DNA of 64,000 bases from F23-D06 sp963620035 (GCA_963620035.1 CAVEXN010000004.1:48348-112347), one strand, 5' to 3'. Shown: positions 24,967-33,880, counted from the first letter of the stretch. Made by a program: numbers and translations. The notes: generated by a model not told the origin, from the letters alone.

Positions 24967-26484
24967 ATGCAATTTACTGATATAGAAAGCATTCTGTTTG
25001 ACAACGCTCCGCTATCCTTGGCTCCGGAAGTCAGGAAACGTATGGAAGACAGTTTTGATTTTCTGAAAGAATTCGCCCAAGACAAAATCATATATGGCAT
25101 CACCACGGGTTTTGGCCCGATGGCGCAATACCGCGTTTCAGACGAAGACATAAAGACATTGCAATACAACATCATACGCAGTCATTCTTGCGGTGCCGGA
25201 GAGCCATTCCCTGAAATATATGTGAAAGCCGCCATGCTGGCCCGGTATCACACCTTTGTGAAAGGCAAATCCGGGGTTGACCCTTACGCCCTTGACCTTC
25301 TGCAGACTTTCATCAACAAAGGGATCTGTCCGGTCATACCGCAGCACGGCAGCGTAGGTGCGTCTGGCGACTTGGTGCAGCTGGCACATCTTGCCCTTGC
25401 CCTCATCGGAGAAGGCGAGGTTTTCTACCAAGGGGAACGGCGCAGGACGGCCGACGTGATGTCCGAATTGGCCATCCCCCCCCTGAAACCGACCCTCCGC
25501 GAAGGTTTGGCGCTCAACAACGGCACAGCCATGATGACCGGTGTTGGCATCGTCAACCTCCACTATGCCAACGTACTGCTCGAAACGGCGCTCTTGGCCT
25601 CTGTCATGATGAACGAAATCGCGGCCTCTTACGACGATTTCATGTCAAAAGAGCTCAACGAACTGAAAAACCACGAAGGGCAATGCATCATCGCCGCAAA
25701 GATGACCGAAATAGCGCAAGGGTCAAAATGCCTGCGCAAACGTGCCGAGGAGATGTTCCATCATCACGAGGAGAAAGTATTCACGCACAAGGTGCAGCCT
25801 TACTATTCGCTGCGCTGTGTGCCGCAAATCCTCGGCCCAGTGCTCGACGCTATGCGCTTCACGGAGAAGATTCTCACCGAAGAGTTCAATGCGGTTGACG
25901 ACAACCCCGTTGTGGACATGGATACCCGAACCGTCTATCACGGCGGCAACTTCCACGGCGACTATGTGGCGTTTGAGATGGACAAACTCAAGATTGCCGT
26001 CACGAAGATGACGATGCTTATGGAACGGCAACTCAATTACTTGTGCCACGACAGGATAAACGGCATCCTGCCGCCGTTCCTGAACATGGGCACTCTGGGG
26101 CTCACCTACGGCATACAGGCGCTCCAGTTCACGGCATGTTCCACCACCGCAGAATGCCAGACACTCGCCAATCCAATGTATGTACACAGCATACCCAACA
26201 ACAACGACAACCAGGACATCGTCAGCATGGGCACCAATGCGGCTATTCTCGCCAAACGGGTCATCGACAACAGTTTCCAGGTGATGGCCATCCATCTCAT
26301 CGGAATCGCACAGGCGGTCGACTGCCTGAAAATCAGCGACAGTCTCTCGCCCGTCACGGACGGTCTCTACCGCGAAATCAGAAATATCGTACCGGTAATC
26401 ATCGAAGACACCCCTAAGGATGCGGACATCCGGAACGTCATCGGATTCCTCAAGAAACAACGAAACCGTTATCTGCCGCTATGA
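24967..26484 (+). CDS. Aromatic amino acid ammonia-lyase (HAL/TAL type)
   Basis: The 505-residue protein holds the MIO-forming triad A132-S133-G134 in GSVGASGDLVQLAH. Other landmarks are IYGITTGFGPMAQYR, LALNNGTAMMTG, YYSLRCVPQILGPV, NPMYVHSIPNNNDNQDIVS and NLGTLG-like loops. These stretches match the flavobacterial tyrosine ammonia-lyase from the flexirubin cluster, as I recall it, better than classical HutH. It probably makes 4-coumarate from tyrosine as the pathway starter. The selectivity position reads R-S-H-S, like the flavobacterial enzyme, so histidine as substrate cannot be excluded. There are no other hut genes nearby. It overlaps the next gene (ATGA). Confidence 0.85.
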   Translation: MQFTDIESILFDNAPLSLAPEVRKRMEDSFDFLKEFAQDKIIYGITTGFGPMAQYRVSDEDIKTLQYNIIRSHSCGAGEPFPEIYVKAAMLARYHTFVKGKSGVDPYALDLLQTFINKGICPVIPQHGSVGASGDLVQLAHLALALIGEGEVFYQGERRRTADVMSELAIPPLKPTLREGLALNNGTAMMTGVGIVNLHYANVLLETALLASVMMNEIAASYDDFMSKELNELKNHEGQCIIAAKMTEIAQGSKCLRKRAEEMFHHHEEKVFTHKVQPYYSLRCVPQILGPVLDAMRFTEKILTEEFNAVDDNPVVDMDTRTVYHGGNFHGDYVAFEMDKLKIAVTKMTMLMERQLNYLCHDRINGILPPFLNMGTLGLTYGIQALQFTACSTTAECQTLANPMYVHSIPNNNDNQDIVSMGTNAAILAKRVIDNSFQVMAIHLIGIAQAVDCLKISDSLSPVTDGLYREIRNIVPVIIEDTPKDADIRNVIGFLKKQRNRYLPL

Positions 26485-27209
26485 AATACGCATTAGTCAC
26501 TGGCGGTTCGCGCGGCATCGGGCGTGCGGTGAGTCTGAAACTTGCCGCGATGGGCTATGCCGTGGTCATCAACTGCCGCGACAGCATCGAAGCCGCCGGA
26601 GAGGTGAAGCGTCTGATCGAAGAAAAGGGCGGCACTGCCGAACTGCTGCCGTTCAACGTTTCAGATGCGGTCGAAACCGAAGCGGCAATCGGGAACTGGG
26701 AGTGCAGCCACCCCGACGAATACATATCCGTGCTGGTGAACAACGCCGGCATCCGGAACGACGCCTTGATGATATTCATGTCTGACGAGGCCTGGCATAG
26801 TGTTCTCGACACCACACTGAACGGCTTTTTCACCATCACCAGACGGCTGCTCAAGAACATGCTCACCCGCAGGGACGGTCGCATCGTCAACATCGCCTCC
26901 CTGTCGGGCATCAAAGGGCTGCCCGGACAGACCAACTATTCGGCGGCGAAAGCGGCGCTCATCGGAGCCACGAAAGCGTTGGCGCAAGAGGTGGCCGCAC
27001 GCAACGTCACCGTCAATGCAGTGGCGCCGGGCTTCATCGCCACCGACATGACGAAAGACCTTGACGAAAAAGAACTGAAGAAGACCATACCTGCAAACCG
27101 ATTCGGCACCCCCGAAGAGGTGGCCGCCCTGGTCGGCTTCCTCGTCTCCCCAGAAGCGGCATACATCACCGGAGAAACCGTCTCCATCAACGGGGGGCTT
27201 CACACGTGA
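26481..27209 (+). CDS. 3-oxoacyl-ACP reductase (FabG-like SDR)
   Basis: The 242-residue classical SDR has the NADP motif GGSRGIGRAVS (residues 8-18), the NNAG motif, the catalytic tetrad region NIASLSGIKGLPGQTNYSAAK and the C-terminal ITGETVSINGG. It likely reduces the 3-keto group of the growing polyene chain on ACP. The ATG overlaps the lyase stop. A housekeeping FabG role is possible, but the placement inside the ammonia-lyase/ketosynthase operon argues for the pathway. Confidence 0.88.
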   Translation: MKYALVTGGSRGIGRAVSLKLAAMGYAVVINCRDSIEAAGEVKRLIEEKGGTAELLPFNVSDAVETEAAIGNWECSHPDEYISVLVNNAGIRNDALMIFMSDEAWHSVLDTTLNGFFTITRRLLKNMLTRRDGRIVNIASLSGIKGLPGQTNYSAAKAALIGATKALAQEVAARNVTVNAVAPGFIATDMTKDLDEKELKKTIPANRFGTPEEVAALVGFLVSPEAAYITGETVSINGGLHT

Positions 27210-27254
27210 TTTTTTAAGTTTTCAAGATAGACAGAGAAAGGAAGAAGAGAAAAA

Positions 27255-28478
27255 ATGAGACGAGTTGTCATTACCGGAATGGGCATCTATTCTTGCCTTG
27301 GCACCAACCTTGACGAAGTGGCCGACTCCTTGCAGTCGGGAAAGTCGGGCATAGGCATCGACCCCGAAAGGATTTGTTACGGCTACCGTTCCCCACTTAC
27401 CGGCATCGTGCGACGGCCGTTGCTGAAACCGCTGCTCGACCGGCGTTCACGCATCTGTCTGGCCGAGGAGGGCGAATACGCCTATATGGCCACGCGCGAA
27501 GCTTTGCAGCAAGCCCGCATCGATTCGGACTATCTTGACAAGCATGAAGTCGGCATTCTTTACGGCAACGACTCTTCTGCAAAGGCCGTCATCGAGGCTC
27601 ACACGACCGCCTCAGAATACAAGGATACCCAGATGATGGGGTCCGGCGCCATCTTCCAGTCCATGAACTCCACGGTGACGATGAACCTCTCCACCATATT
27701 CAGGCTCAAAGGCATCAACATGACCATCAGTGCCGCCTGCGCAAGCGGGTCGCATGCCGTTGGACTTGGGCTCCTGTTCATCCGCAACGGACTGCAAGAC
27801 ATGGTCATCTGCGGCGGCGCACAAGAGACCAACCATCTTTCCATGGGCAGTTTTGACGGTATTGCCGTATTTTCCACCCGTACTGGAGAGCCTGCCAAGG
27901 CATCACGTCCCTTTGACCGCGACCGCGACGGGCTTGTGCCCAGCGGCGGGGCGGCAACGCTGATACTGGAGGAATATGGGCATGCCGTGAAACGCGGGGC
28001 CTCTATCCTCGCTGAAGTGACGGGCTACGGATTCTCATCCAACGGCAACAACATCTCGCAGCCCAGCGAGCAGGGTTCAGCCATTGCCATTGAACGCGCC
28101 CTCCGTGACGCCGGGATCTCCGCCGCCGAAATCGACTACATCAATGCACACGCCACCTCCACCAAACAGGGCGACGCACTTGAAGCACTTGCCCTGAAAC
28201 ACCTGTTCGCCCCTTACAACACGCCGATAAGCTCCACAAAGTCCATGACCGGACACGAATGTTGGATGGCCGGCGCCAGCGAACTGGTCTATTCCTGCCT
28301 GATGATGCAACACTCGTTCATCGCACCGAACATCAATTTCGAACACCCCGACGAGTTCTCTGAAGGCCTGAACATCGTCAACCATACCCGTCGGAAAGAG
28401 ATCAGAACCTGCCTCTCCAACTCTTTCGGCTTCGGCGGCACCAACAGCGCCATAGTTCTCAGAAATTTAAATCTATAA
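27255..28478 (+). CDS. Beta-ketoacyl-ACP synthase (FabF/KS-like)
   Basis: This 407-residue condensing enzyme has the thiolase-fold start RRVVITGMGIYSCLG, the active-site Cys162 in SAACASGSHAVG, and both catalytic histidines in NAHATSTKQGD and STKSMTGHECWMAGA. The C-terminus SNSFGFGGTNSAIVLR is intact, so it should be an active ketosynthase. It differs from housekeeping FabF in several loops (for example MGSGAIFQSMNSTVTM). No chain-length-factor-like partner is encoded nearby. Confidence 0.88.
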   Translation: MRRVVITGMGIYSCLGTNLDEVADSLQSGKSGIGIDPERICYGYRSPLTGIVRRPLLKPLLDRRSRICLAEEGEYAYMATREALQQARIDSDYLDKHEVGILYGNDSSAKAVIEAHTTASEYKDTQMMGSGAIFQSMNSTVTMNLSTIFRLKGINMTISAACASGSHAVGLGLLFIRNGLQDMVICGGAQETNHLSMGSFDGIAVFSTRTGEPAKASRPFDRDRDGLVPSGGAATLILEEYGHAVKRGASILAEVTGYGFSSNGNNISQPSEQGSAIAIERALRDAGISAAEIDYINAHATSTKQGDALEALALKHLFAPYNTPISSTKSMTGHECWMAGASELVYSCLMMQHSFIAPNINFEHPDEFSEGLNIVNHTRRKEIRTCLSNSFGFGGTNSAIVLRNLNL

Positions 28479-28494
28479 ACAACGATATCATTTT

Positions 28495-28737
28495 ATGCAA
28501 AAAACAGAAGTCATCGAAACTGTCAACCAATTCCTTGTTGATGAAATAGAAATAGAGAAAGATCTTTTGAAGGAAGACGCACTTTTGAAAGAAGACTTGA
28601 ACATTGACAGTCTTGATTTTGTAGATATAGTAGTGCTGGTAGAAAAGAAATTCGGCTTCAAGATAAAACCGGAAGAGATGACGGGCGTAAAGACGTTGGG
28701 CGATTTCTACGGCTACATCTATGAAAAGGTGAAATAG
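28495..28737 (+). CDS. Acyl carrier protein
   Basis: The 80-residue acidic protein has the 4'-phosphopantetheine attachment site at Ser39 in LNIDSLDFVDIVV. Downstream helices KKFGFKIKPEEM and LGDFYGYIYEKV complete the four-helix fold. It is a dedicated carrier placed between the ketosynthase and acyltransferase genes. It lies 16 bp after the KS gene and 3 bp before the acyltransferase gene. Confidence 0.92.
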   Translation: MQKTEVIETVNQFLVDEIEIEKDLLKEDALLKEDLNIDSLDFVDIVVLVEKKFGFKIKPEEMTGVKTLGDFYGYIYEKVK

Positions 28738-28740
28738 GAA

Positions 28741-29631
28741 ATGTCCAATTCCAGACCTTGGCAAGGGAAAACCGGCGGAGGGAAGTTCGGACAGAAATGC
28801 CTGTTTGCCATACTCCGGCATGTCAGCGTAACTGTGCTCTACCCTGTGGTTTACCTTGCTGTCCCGTTCTATTTCATCTTCTCATTCCGGTCAATCCGTG
28901 AAATATACCGCTATTTCCGCCGCATCCACGGCTTCGGCAGAGGACGTGCTTTCCAATCCACTTGCCGTAATGTGGTCATATTCGGCCGCGTCGTCATCGA
29001 CAAGTTCGCCCTGCTGGCCGGACGCAGCGACCAGTTCCGCATCGCTGTGGACAATATGGAAGTCTTCAAACAATTGCTGGATAAAGATAGCGGCTTTATG
29101 ATGGCCAGTTCCCACATCGGGAACTTCGAATTGTGTGGCCATTGCCTCTCCCAAGAGCGCAAAACCATATACGGCATCATATTCGGCGGCGAAAGCGAAT
29201 CGTTCCAGCAACGCCGCGACCTGTCTCTGAAACGCAACCATGTGAAACTTGTGCCCGTGCGTGACGACATGTCTCATCTCTTCACCATCAAGGAAGCCGT
29301 TGAAAACGGCGACATCATCACCATTCCATGCGACCGTCTTTTCGGAAGCTCCAAGATGATGACAGTTGATTTTCTCGGCCACCCGGCAGATTTCCCCATC
29401 GGGCCATTCCGCCTGGCAGCGCAGATGAACATTCCTGTCATCGCCGTCTTCATCATGAAAGGCAAAGGGGTTTGCTACGAAGGGCATATCTTTCCGCTTG
29501 ACGAAAACCTATACGGACTGAACGTCACGATGAAAACCGAAGCTTTGCTCCGACAATTCGTGAAATCGACCGAGCAAGTCCTGCGGAAATACCCGGAACA
29601 ATGGTTCAACTATTACAATTTTTGGAAATAA
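28741..29631 (+). CDS. LpxL-like lysophospholipid/lipid acyltransferase
   Basis: The 296-residue protein has an N-terminal hydrophobic segment (VTVLYPVVYLAVPFYFIFSF). The acyltransferase motif is H-x4-E (HIGNFE), with DRLFGS and FPIGPFRLAAQMNIPVIAVFI as in LpxL/HtrB proteins. In aryl-polyene clusters such an enzyme esterifies the polyene carboxylate to a lipid. Standard lipid A acylation is the alternative, but the position within the operon supports the former. Confidence 0.83.
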   Translation: MSNSRPWQGKTGGGKFGQKCLFAILRHVSVTVLYPVVYLAVPFYFIFSFRSIREIYRYFRRIHGFGRGRAFQSTCRNVVIFGRVVIDKFALLAGRSDQFRIAVDNMEVFKQLLDKDSGFMMASSHIGNFELCGHCLSQERKTIYGIIFGGESESFQQRRDLSLKRNHVKLVPVRDDMSHLFTIKEAVENGDIITIPCDRLFGSSKMMTVDFLGHPADFPIGPFRLAAQMNIPVIAVFIMKGKGVCYEGHIFPLDENLYGLNVTMKTEALLRQFVKSTEQVLRKYPEQWFNYYNFWK

Positions 29632-29674
29632 CCACCTTCAGCACTGACATCAAACACAACAAACAAGCGACAAT

Positions 29675-30760
29675 ATGGAATTAGAATCACCGCAGAAAGA
29701 GATTTATGCAAAAGAACGGTTCACGGCTTTGCAGGCGCAACGGCTGGCACAAGAGATAGCTTTTGCCCCCGTCGTGTTTCAAGTGTCACGCCTGATGGTC
29801 AAGTTCGGCATCTTCGACATGCTGGACCGCCATCCCGAGGGGCTGACTCTGGAAGAAATCGCCGACAATGCACGGCTTTCCCTCTACGGAGCGAAAGTTT
29901 TGGTGGAGTCTTCACTCACCGTCGGAACGGTGCTGCTGCAAAACGGCAAATTCCAACTCGCCAAGGCCGGCCGCTTCTTGCTGAACGACCGCATGACCCG
30001 CATCAATATGAACTTTATGCATGACGTGAACTACCTCGGGCTCTTCAACCTTGAAGAGGCTCTCGTAGAGGGCAAGCCTGAAGGTCTGAAAGTGTTCGGC
30101 AACTGGAAAACGGTTTATGAGGGACTGTCGCAACTGCCGCCGGAGGTTCAAAAAAGCTGGTTCGATTTCGACCACTTCTACTCCGACTGTTCGTTTGATC
30201 AAGCGCTTGACATCGTGTTCAGCCGCCATCCGGCTGCACTGCTGGACGTTGGCGGGAACACCGGACGCTGGGCAATGCAGTGTTTAGACCGCGACCCCTC
30301 GGTACGCGTCACCATCATGGACCTGCCGCAGCAACTTGAAATGATGCGGCAGCATATAAAAGGACATGACGACACAGGCCGCATCAGTGGCTACGCTGCC
30401 GACCTGCTGGATCCGAAAACACAGTTTCCCGATGGTTTCGACGCCATCTGGATGAGCCAGTTCCTGGACTGTTTCTCCGAAGAAGAGGCCACCGGCATTC
30501 TGCAGCGCGCCACATGCGCCATGGGCCAAGACACCCGCCTTTACATCATGGAGACATTCTGGGACCGCCAGCGCTTTGAGACGGCCTCATACTGTCTGGC
30601 CCAAATCAGCCTCTACTTCACCGCCATCGCAAACGGTAACAGCAAAATGTACTATTCGGGGGACCTCATACGCTGCGTTGAGAGAGCCGGACTCATGATT
30701 GAAAAGATACACGACGGACTTGGCCTTGGCCACAGCATCCTGCAATGCCGTTTGAAATAG
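29675..30760 (+). CDS. SAM-dependent O-methyltransferase
   Basis: The 361-residue protein has an N-terminal winged-helix dimerisation domain (ARLSLYGAKVLVESSLTVG) and a C-terminal class I methyltransferase with the SAM motif ALLDVGGNTGRWAMQ (near residue 190) and a FDAIWMSQFLDCFSEE segment. This layout matches hydroxyneurosporene/acetylserotonin-type O-methyltransferases (methyltransf_2). It plausibly methylates the phenolic hydroxyl of the aryl head group, as in other aryl-polyene and flexirubin pathways (inference). It starts 44 bp after the acyltransferase gene. Confidence 0.82.
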   Translation: MELESPQKEIYAKERFTALQAQRLAQEIAFAPVVFQVSRLMVKFGIFDMLDRHPEGLTLEEIADNARLSLYGAKVLVESSLTVGTVLLQNGKFQLAKAGRFLLNDRMTRINMNFMHDVNYLGLFNLEEALVEGKPEGLKVFGNWKTVYEGLSQLPPEVQKSWFDFDHFYSDCSFDQALDIVFSRHPAALLDVGGNTGRWAMQCLDRDPSVRVTIMDLPQQLEMMRQHIKGHDDTGRISGYAADLLDPKTQFPDGFDAIWMSQFLDCFSEEEATGILQRATCAMGQDTRLYIMETFWDRQRFETASYCLAQISLYFTAIANGNSKMYYSGDLIRCVERAGLMIEKIHDGLGLGHSILQCRLK

Positions 30761-30761
30761 T

Positions 30762-31166
30762 ATGGAACCTATATCCGCATTGCCCCTCATCCCGCAACGG
30801 CCTCCTTTCACGCTGGTTGATTATCTCGTGGATTGTCACGAAAACTCCTGCACCACAACATTCACAATCCCTGACGTGCATATTCTCGTCACCGGAGGAA
30901 CGCTTTCCGCCTGCGGGCTTATCGAGAACATGGCGCAGACGTGTGCCGCACGCATCGGGTACCTGAACCGCGACAAGCCCGTCCGCATCGGAGTTGTCGG
31001 GAGCATCTCCAATTTCAAAACACACCGGCTGCCCTTATGCGGCGAAACGCTCTACACCAAGGTGGAGGTCATCGCTGAAGTGTACGATGCCGTCGTGGTG
31101 CATGCCGCAACGGGAGTCAACGGCACGGCAGCGGCAGAATGCTACCTGAAAGTTTTTCTGGTCTAA
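30762..31166 (+). CDS. FabZ-like hotdog-fold protein with Gln at the usual catalytic His
   Basis: The 134-residue hotdog protein has the FabZ/ApeP-like opening LIPQRPPFTLVDYL and the helix GLIENMAQTCAARIGY with the conserved catalytic acid Glu. The FabZ motif normally reads PHR-x-PF; here the position of the catalytic histidine is Gln (PQRPPF). It may still dehydrate with altered chemistry, or bind intermediates. Its start lies two bases after the methyltransferase stop, so it is coupled. It is the only dehydratase candidate in the operon. Confidence 0.72.
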   Translation: MEPISALPLIPQRPPFTLVDYLVDCHENSCTTTFTIPDVHILVTGGTLSACGLIENMAQTCAARIGYLNRDKPVRIGVVGSISNFKTHRLPLCGETLYTKVEVIAEVYDAVVVHAATGVNGTAAAECYLKVFLV

Positions 31167-31194
31167 CCGCCAAGAGACAAACCATTCCAACAAC

Positions 31195-31617
31195 ATGTTA
31201 CAAATTGAGAAGACAATCGACATCAGATTCAGCGAAGTGGACTCCATGGGCATCGTATGGCATGGCAATTACGCCCTCTATTTCGAAGACGCACGCGAAC
31301 AATTCGGCAAGACCTACGGACTGGAATACCTGTTCATCTACGAAATGGGATACCTCGCCCCACTGGTGGAAATGAAAATCAACTACCGGAAGTCGGCACA
31401 GTATGGCGAGCGGGTGCTGGTACGTTGCAAATACAGAGAAACAGAGGCGGCTAAAATCATCTTTGACTACGAGATTGTAGCACCGGAGAGCGGCGAACTG
31501 CTTGTTTCAGGCTACACCGTGCAGGTTTTCCTTGACCGGGAAAAAAAACTGGTTTGGCAGATTCCAGATTTCTACAGACAATGGAAAGAATTGCATTTGA
31601 CAGACAAAGGACAGTAA
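31195..31617 (+). CDS. Thioesterase, 4-hydroxybenzoyl-CoA (4HBT) hotdog family
   Basis: The 140-residue protein carries the 4HBT signature RFSEVDSMGIVWHGNYALYFEDAR, with the catalytic-type Asp in EVDSMG, and the C-terminal strand LLVSGYTVQVF. It probably releases or edits acyl chains on the ACP. Close relatives (YbgC-like) are widespread, so a general role is possible. It is the last gene before the terminator. Confidence 0.85.
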   Translation: MLQIEKTIDIRFSEVDSMGIVWHGNYALYFEDAREQFGKTYGLEYLFIYEMGYLAPLVEMKINYRKSAQYGERVLVRCKYRETEAAKIIFDYEIVAPESGELLVSGYTVQVFLDREKKLVWQIPDFYRQWKELHLTDKGQ

Positions 31618-31618
31618 A

Positions 31619-31657
31619 AAGGGAAAGGGCTGATTGAAACAACCAACCCTTTCCTTT
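31619..31657 (+). terminator. Hairpin terminator of the aryl-polyene-like operon, facing prs
   Basis: GGAAAGGG (31622-31629) pairs with CCCTTTCC (31647-31654), extended by A-T pairs. The left arm is preceded by AAAAA and the right arm followed by TTT, so it could stop transcripts from both directions. Confidence 0.7.
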
Positions 31658-31704
31658 CAATGATGCTGTATCGTCGAATGTATGTTCAACAAAAATACAA
31701 CAGC

Positions 31705-32637
31705 CTATACATAATAGTGCGAAGCAATGGAGGTGTTGTCTTCCACGCTTTGAATGACTTCGGAGAGCAATTTTGCGACCGAAATGACACGTATCTTGTC
31801 GCAAGGTTTTCTCAACGGCACGGTATCCGTGATAAACACCTCGTCAAGAACGGAGGCGTTGACCTTCTCGATGGCATCGCCGGAGAAGAGACCGTGTGCG
31901 CACATGGCGCGGACGCTCTTGGCTCCCATTTCCTTGATGCGTTCGGCAGCCTTGCAAAGCGTGCCTGCCGTGTCAATGATGTCATCTACCAGAATGACAT
32001 TCTTGTCTTTCACATCACCTAAAATCTGAAGCGAAGCCACTTCGTTCTGCTTGACACGCTGTTTGAAACCTGTAGCCAGGTCACAATCGAGCGCCTTGGC
32101 GTAAGTAGAGGCCCTCTTTGTGCCGCCCGTATCCGGGGAAGCTATGCAGATATTGTCGAGATTAAGGCTTTTGATATAGGGAATAAAGACGTTAGAGGCG
32201 AAGAGATGGTCAACGGGAACCTCGATGAAGCCTTGTATCTGGTCGGCATGGAGATCCATCGTTATCATACGGCTCACGCCGGCTGTCGTAAGCAGGTTGC
32301 ACATCAGCTTTGCGCCGATGGAGGTTCTCGGCTTGTCTTTCCTGTCTTGCCGCGCATAGCCGAAATAGGGCATCACGGCAATGATGTTGCGTGCAGAGGC
32401 GCGTTTGGCGGCATCAATGCAGATCAGCAACTCGATGATGTTGTCAGCCGGGGAGAACGTGGGCTGGATGATGAAAACATCCTTGCCGCGGATGGTGTCG
32501 TTGTAATAAACCTGGATTTCCCCGTCCTTGAATTGCAAAATATCAACCGGACACAAGGGCTTGTCCAGATAATCTGCGATGCGTTTTGCCAACTCAGGGT
32601 TCGACCTGCCTGCAACCAATACGTAGTCGTGCTTCAT
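31705..32637 (-). CDS. prs: Ribose-phosphate pyrophosphokinase (PRPP synthetase)
   Basis: The 310-residue protein matches class I PRPP synthetases: YNDTIRGKDVFIIQPT, YFGYARQDRKDKPR (flexible ATP loop), MDLHADQIQGFI and the PRPP-binding loop VILVDDIIDTAGTL. It makes PRPP from ribose 5-phosphate and ATP. Full length. A degenerate -7-like box lies about 45 bp upstream. Confidence 0.96.
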   Translation of the reverse strand: MKHDYVLVAGRSNPELAKRIADYLDKPLCPVDILQFKDGEIQVYYNDTIRGKDVFIIQPTFSPADNIIELLICIDAAKRASARNIIAVMPYFGYARQDRKDKPRTSIGAKLMCNLLTTAGVSRMITMDLHADQIQGFIEVPVDHLFASNVFIPYIKSLNLDNICIASPDTGGTKRASTYAKALDCDLATGFKQRVKQNEVASLQILGDVKDKNVILVDDIIDTAGTLCKAAERIKEMGAKSVRAMCAHGLFSGDAIEKVNASVLDEVFITDTVPLRKPCDKIRVISVAKLLSEVIQSVEDNTSIASHYYV

Positions 32638-32748
32638 AATTTATTGTAATTTAATATGTTGAGTTTTATATTGTTAATCCTGCAAAGTAAGTACAAAAAA
32701 TAGTGTTTTGGATTTGAAAATATCACCAATTATAAACAATCTGACTTC

Positions 32749-33835
32749 TCATCTCTTCTGTCCCATCAGGAAAGCCTTGATGAAGCCGTCAAGGTCGCCA
32801 TCAAGCACGGCATTGACGTTCGATGTTTCGTAACCGGTCCTGAGGTCTTTGACCATTTTGTAAGGTTGGAGCACATAACTGCGTATCTGGCTTCCCCACT
32901 CTATCTTCTTCTTGGTGCTTTCGATGTCTGCCAGTTTCTCGCGTTTCTTCTCCAGTTCCAACTGATAGAGCCGTGATTTCAGCATGCGCATGGCCATCTC
33001 GCGGTTTTGGAGTTGGGAGCGTGTCACCTGACATTCGACAATGATGCCGGACGGATGATGATGAAGCCGGACGGCGGTTTCGACCTTGTTGACGTTCTGG
33101 CCGCCGTGTCCGCTGGAGCGGTATGTGTCCCAGCTGATGTCGGCGGGGTTGATGTCGATGACTATGTCGTCGTTGATGACAGGATAGGCGAACACGGAGG
33201 CGAACGTCGTGTGGCGGCGGTTCGCAGAATCGAACGGAGAGAGGCGAACAAGCCGGTGTACGCCGATTTCGCTTTTGAGATAGCCGTAGGCAAAGGGGCC
33301 GTCGAGTTCAATGGAGGCCGACTTGATGCCCACCACATCGCCCTCCTGACGGTCGAGCAGTTTCACCGAATAGCTGTTGCGCTCGGCCCAACGCGTATAC
33401 ATGCGCAGCAGCATCTCGGCCCAATCGCAGCTTTCGGTGCCGCCGGCACCCGAGTTGATGTTCACGATGACGTTGAGAGAATCCTCTTCGGCACGCATCA
33501 TGTTGCGGAACTCAAGCTTTTCTGTCGCGTCCAGGGCGGACCCGTATGATGCGTCAAGTTCCTCTTCTGTGGCCTGACCTTCGGCGTAGAACTCGTTGAG
33601 CACAGACAATTCTTCGCAAAGTTCATGCGCCTTCTCGTAATCGGAAACCCAATTCTTTACCGCACTGATTTCGCGCATCGTCTTTTCTGCCTCTTTCGGG
33701 TCGTTCCAGAAGCCGTCTTGTTGCGTAATCCTTTCTTTTTCCTCTATTTCAGAAATCTTCGCATCAATGTCAAAGATACCTCCTTAGCTCACCGAGCCTG
33801 TTAAGAAGTTCCTTTATCTGTTCTGTCGTTGTCAT
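32749..33835 (-). CDS. prfB: Peptide chain release factor 2 (programmed +1 frameshift)
   Basis: Translation starts at the ATG at 33835-33833 and reads 21 codons ending in a Leu CTT. An in-frame TGA follows (33772-33770). Shifting +1 there gives GAC and continues in the long frame, for 361 residues in all. Upstream of the slip lies AGGAGG, then TAT, then CTTTGA: the classic RF2 autoregulatory arrangement, in which low RF2 favours the shift. The main body has the GGQ motif (HGGQNVNK) and SPF (LSPFDSANRR), the tripeptide reading UGA. RF2 reads UAA and UGA stop codons. Confidence 0.97.
33770..33784 (-). other. prfB +1 programmed frameshift site
   Basis: On the minus strand AGGAGG (33784-33779) sits three bases before CTTTGA (33775-33770). 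The internal Shine-Dalgarno and the slippery CTT next to TGA are the known determinants. The two frames join precisely: 63 bases from ATG to TGA, and the downstream frame in register with GAC at 33771. Confidence 0.95.
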
Positions 33836-33880
33836 AATTATCTTTTAATGAATTGTAACGTGTTTCTATAAGCGGCTTTT

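Noticed and set aside
24967..26484. Classical histidine-utilisation gene hutH
   Set aside because: No hutU, hutI or hutG nearby, it is embedded in a ketosynthase/ACP operon, and it resembles the flavobacterial tyrosine lyase. Not fully excluded, so listed as a finding.
33679..33835. prfB as a broken gene with an N-terminal stop
   Set aside because: The in-frame TGA is part of the programmed +1 frameshift (AGGAGG-TAT-CTTTGA); both frames join exactly.
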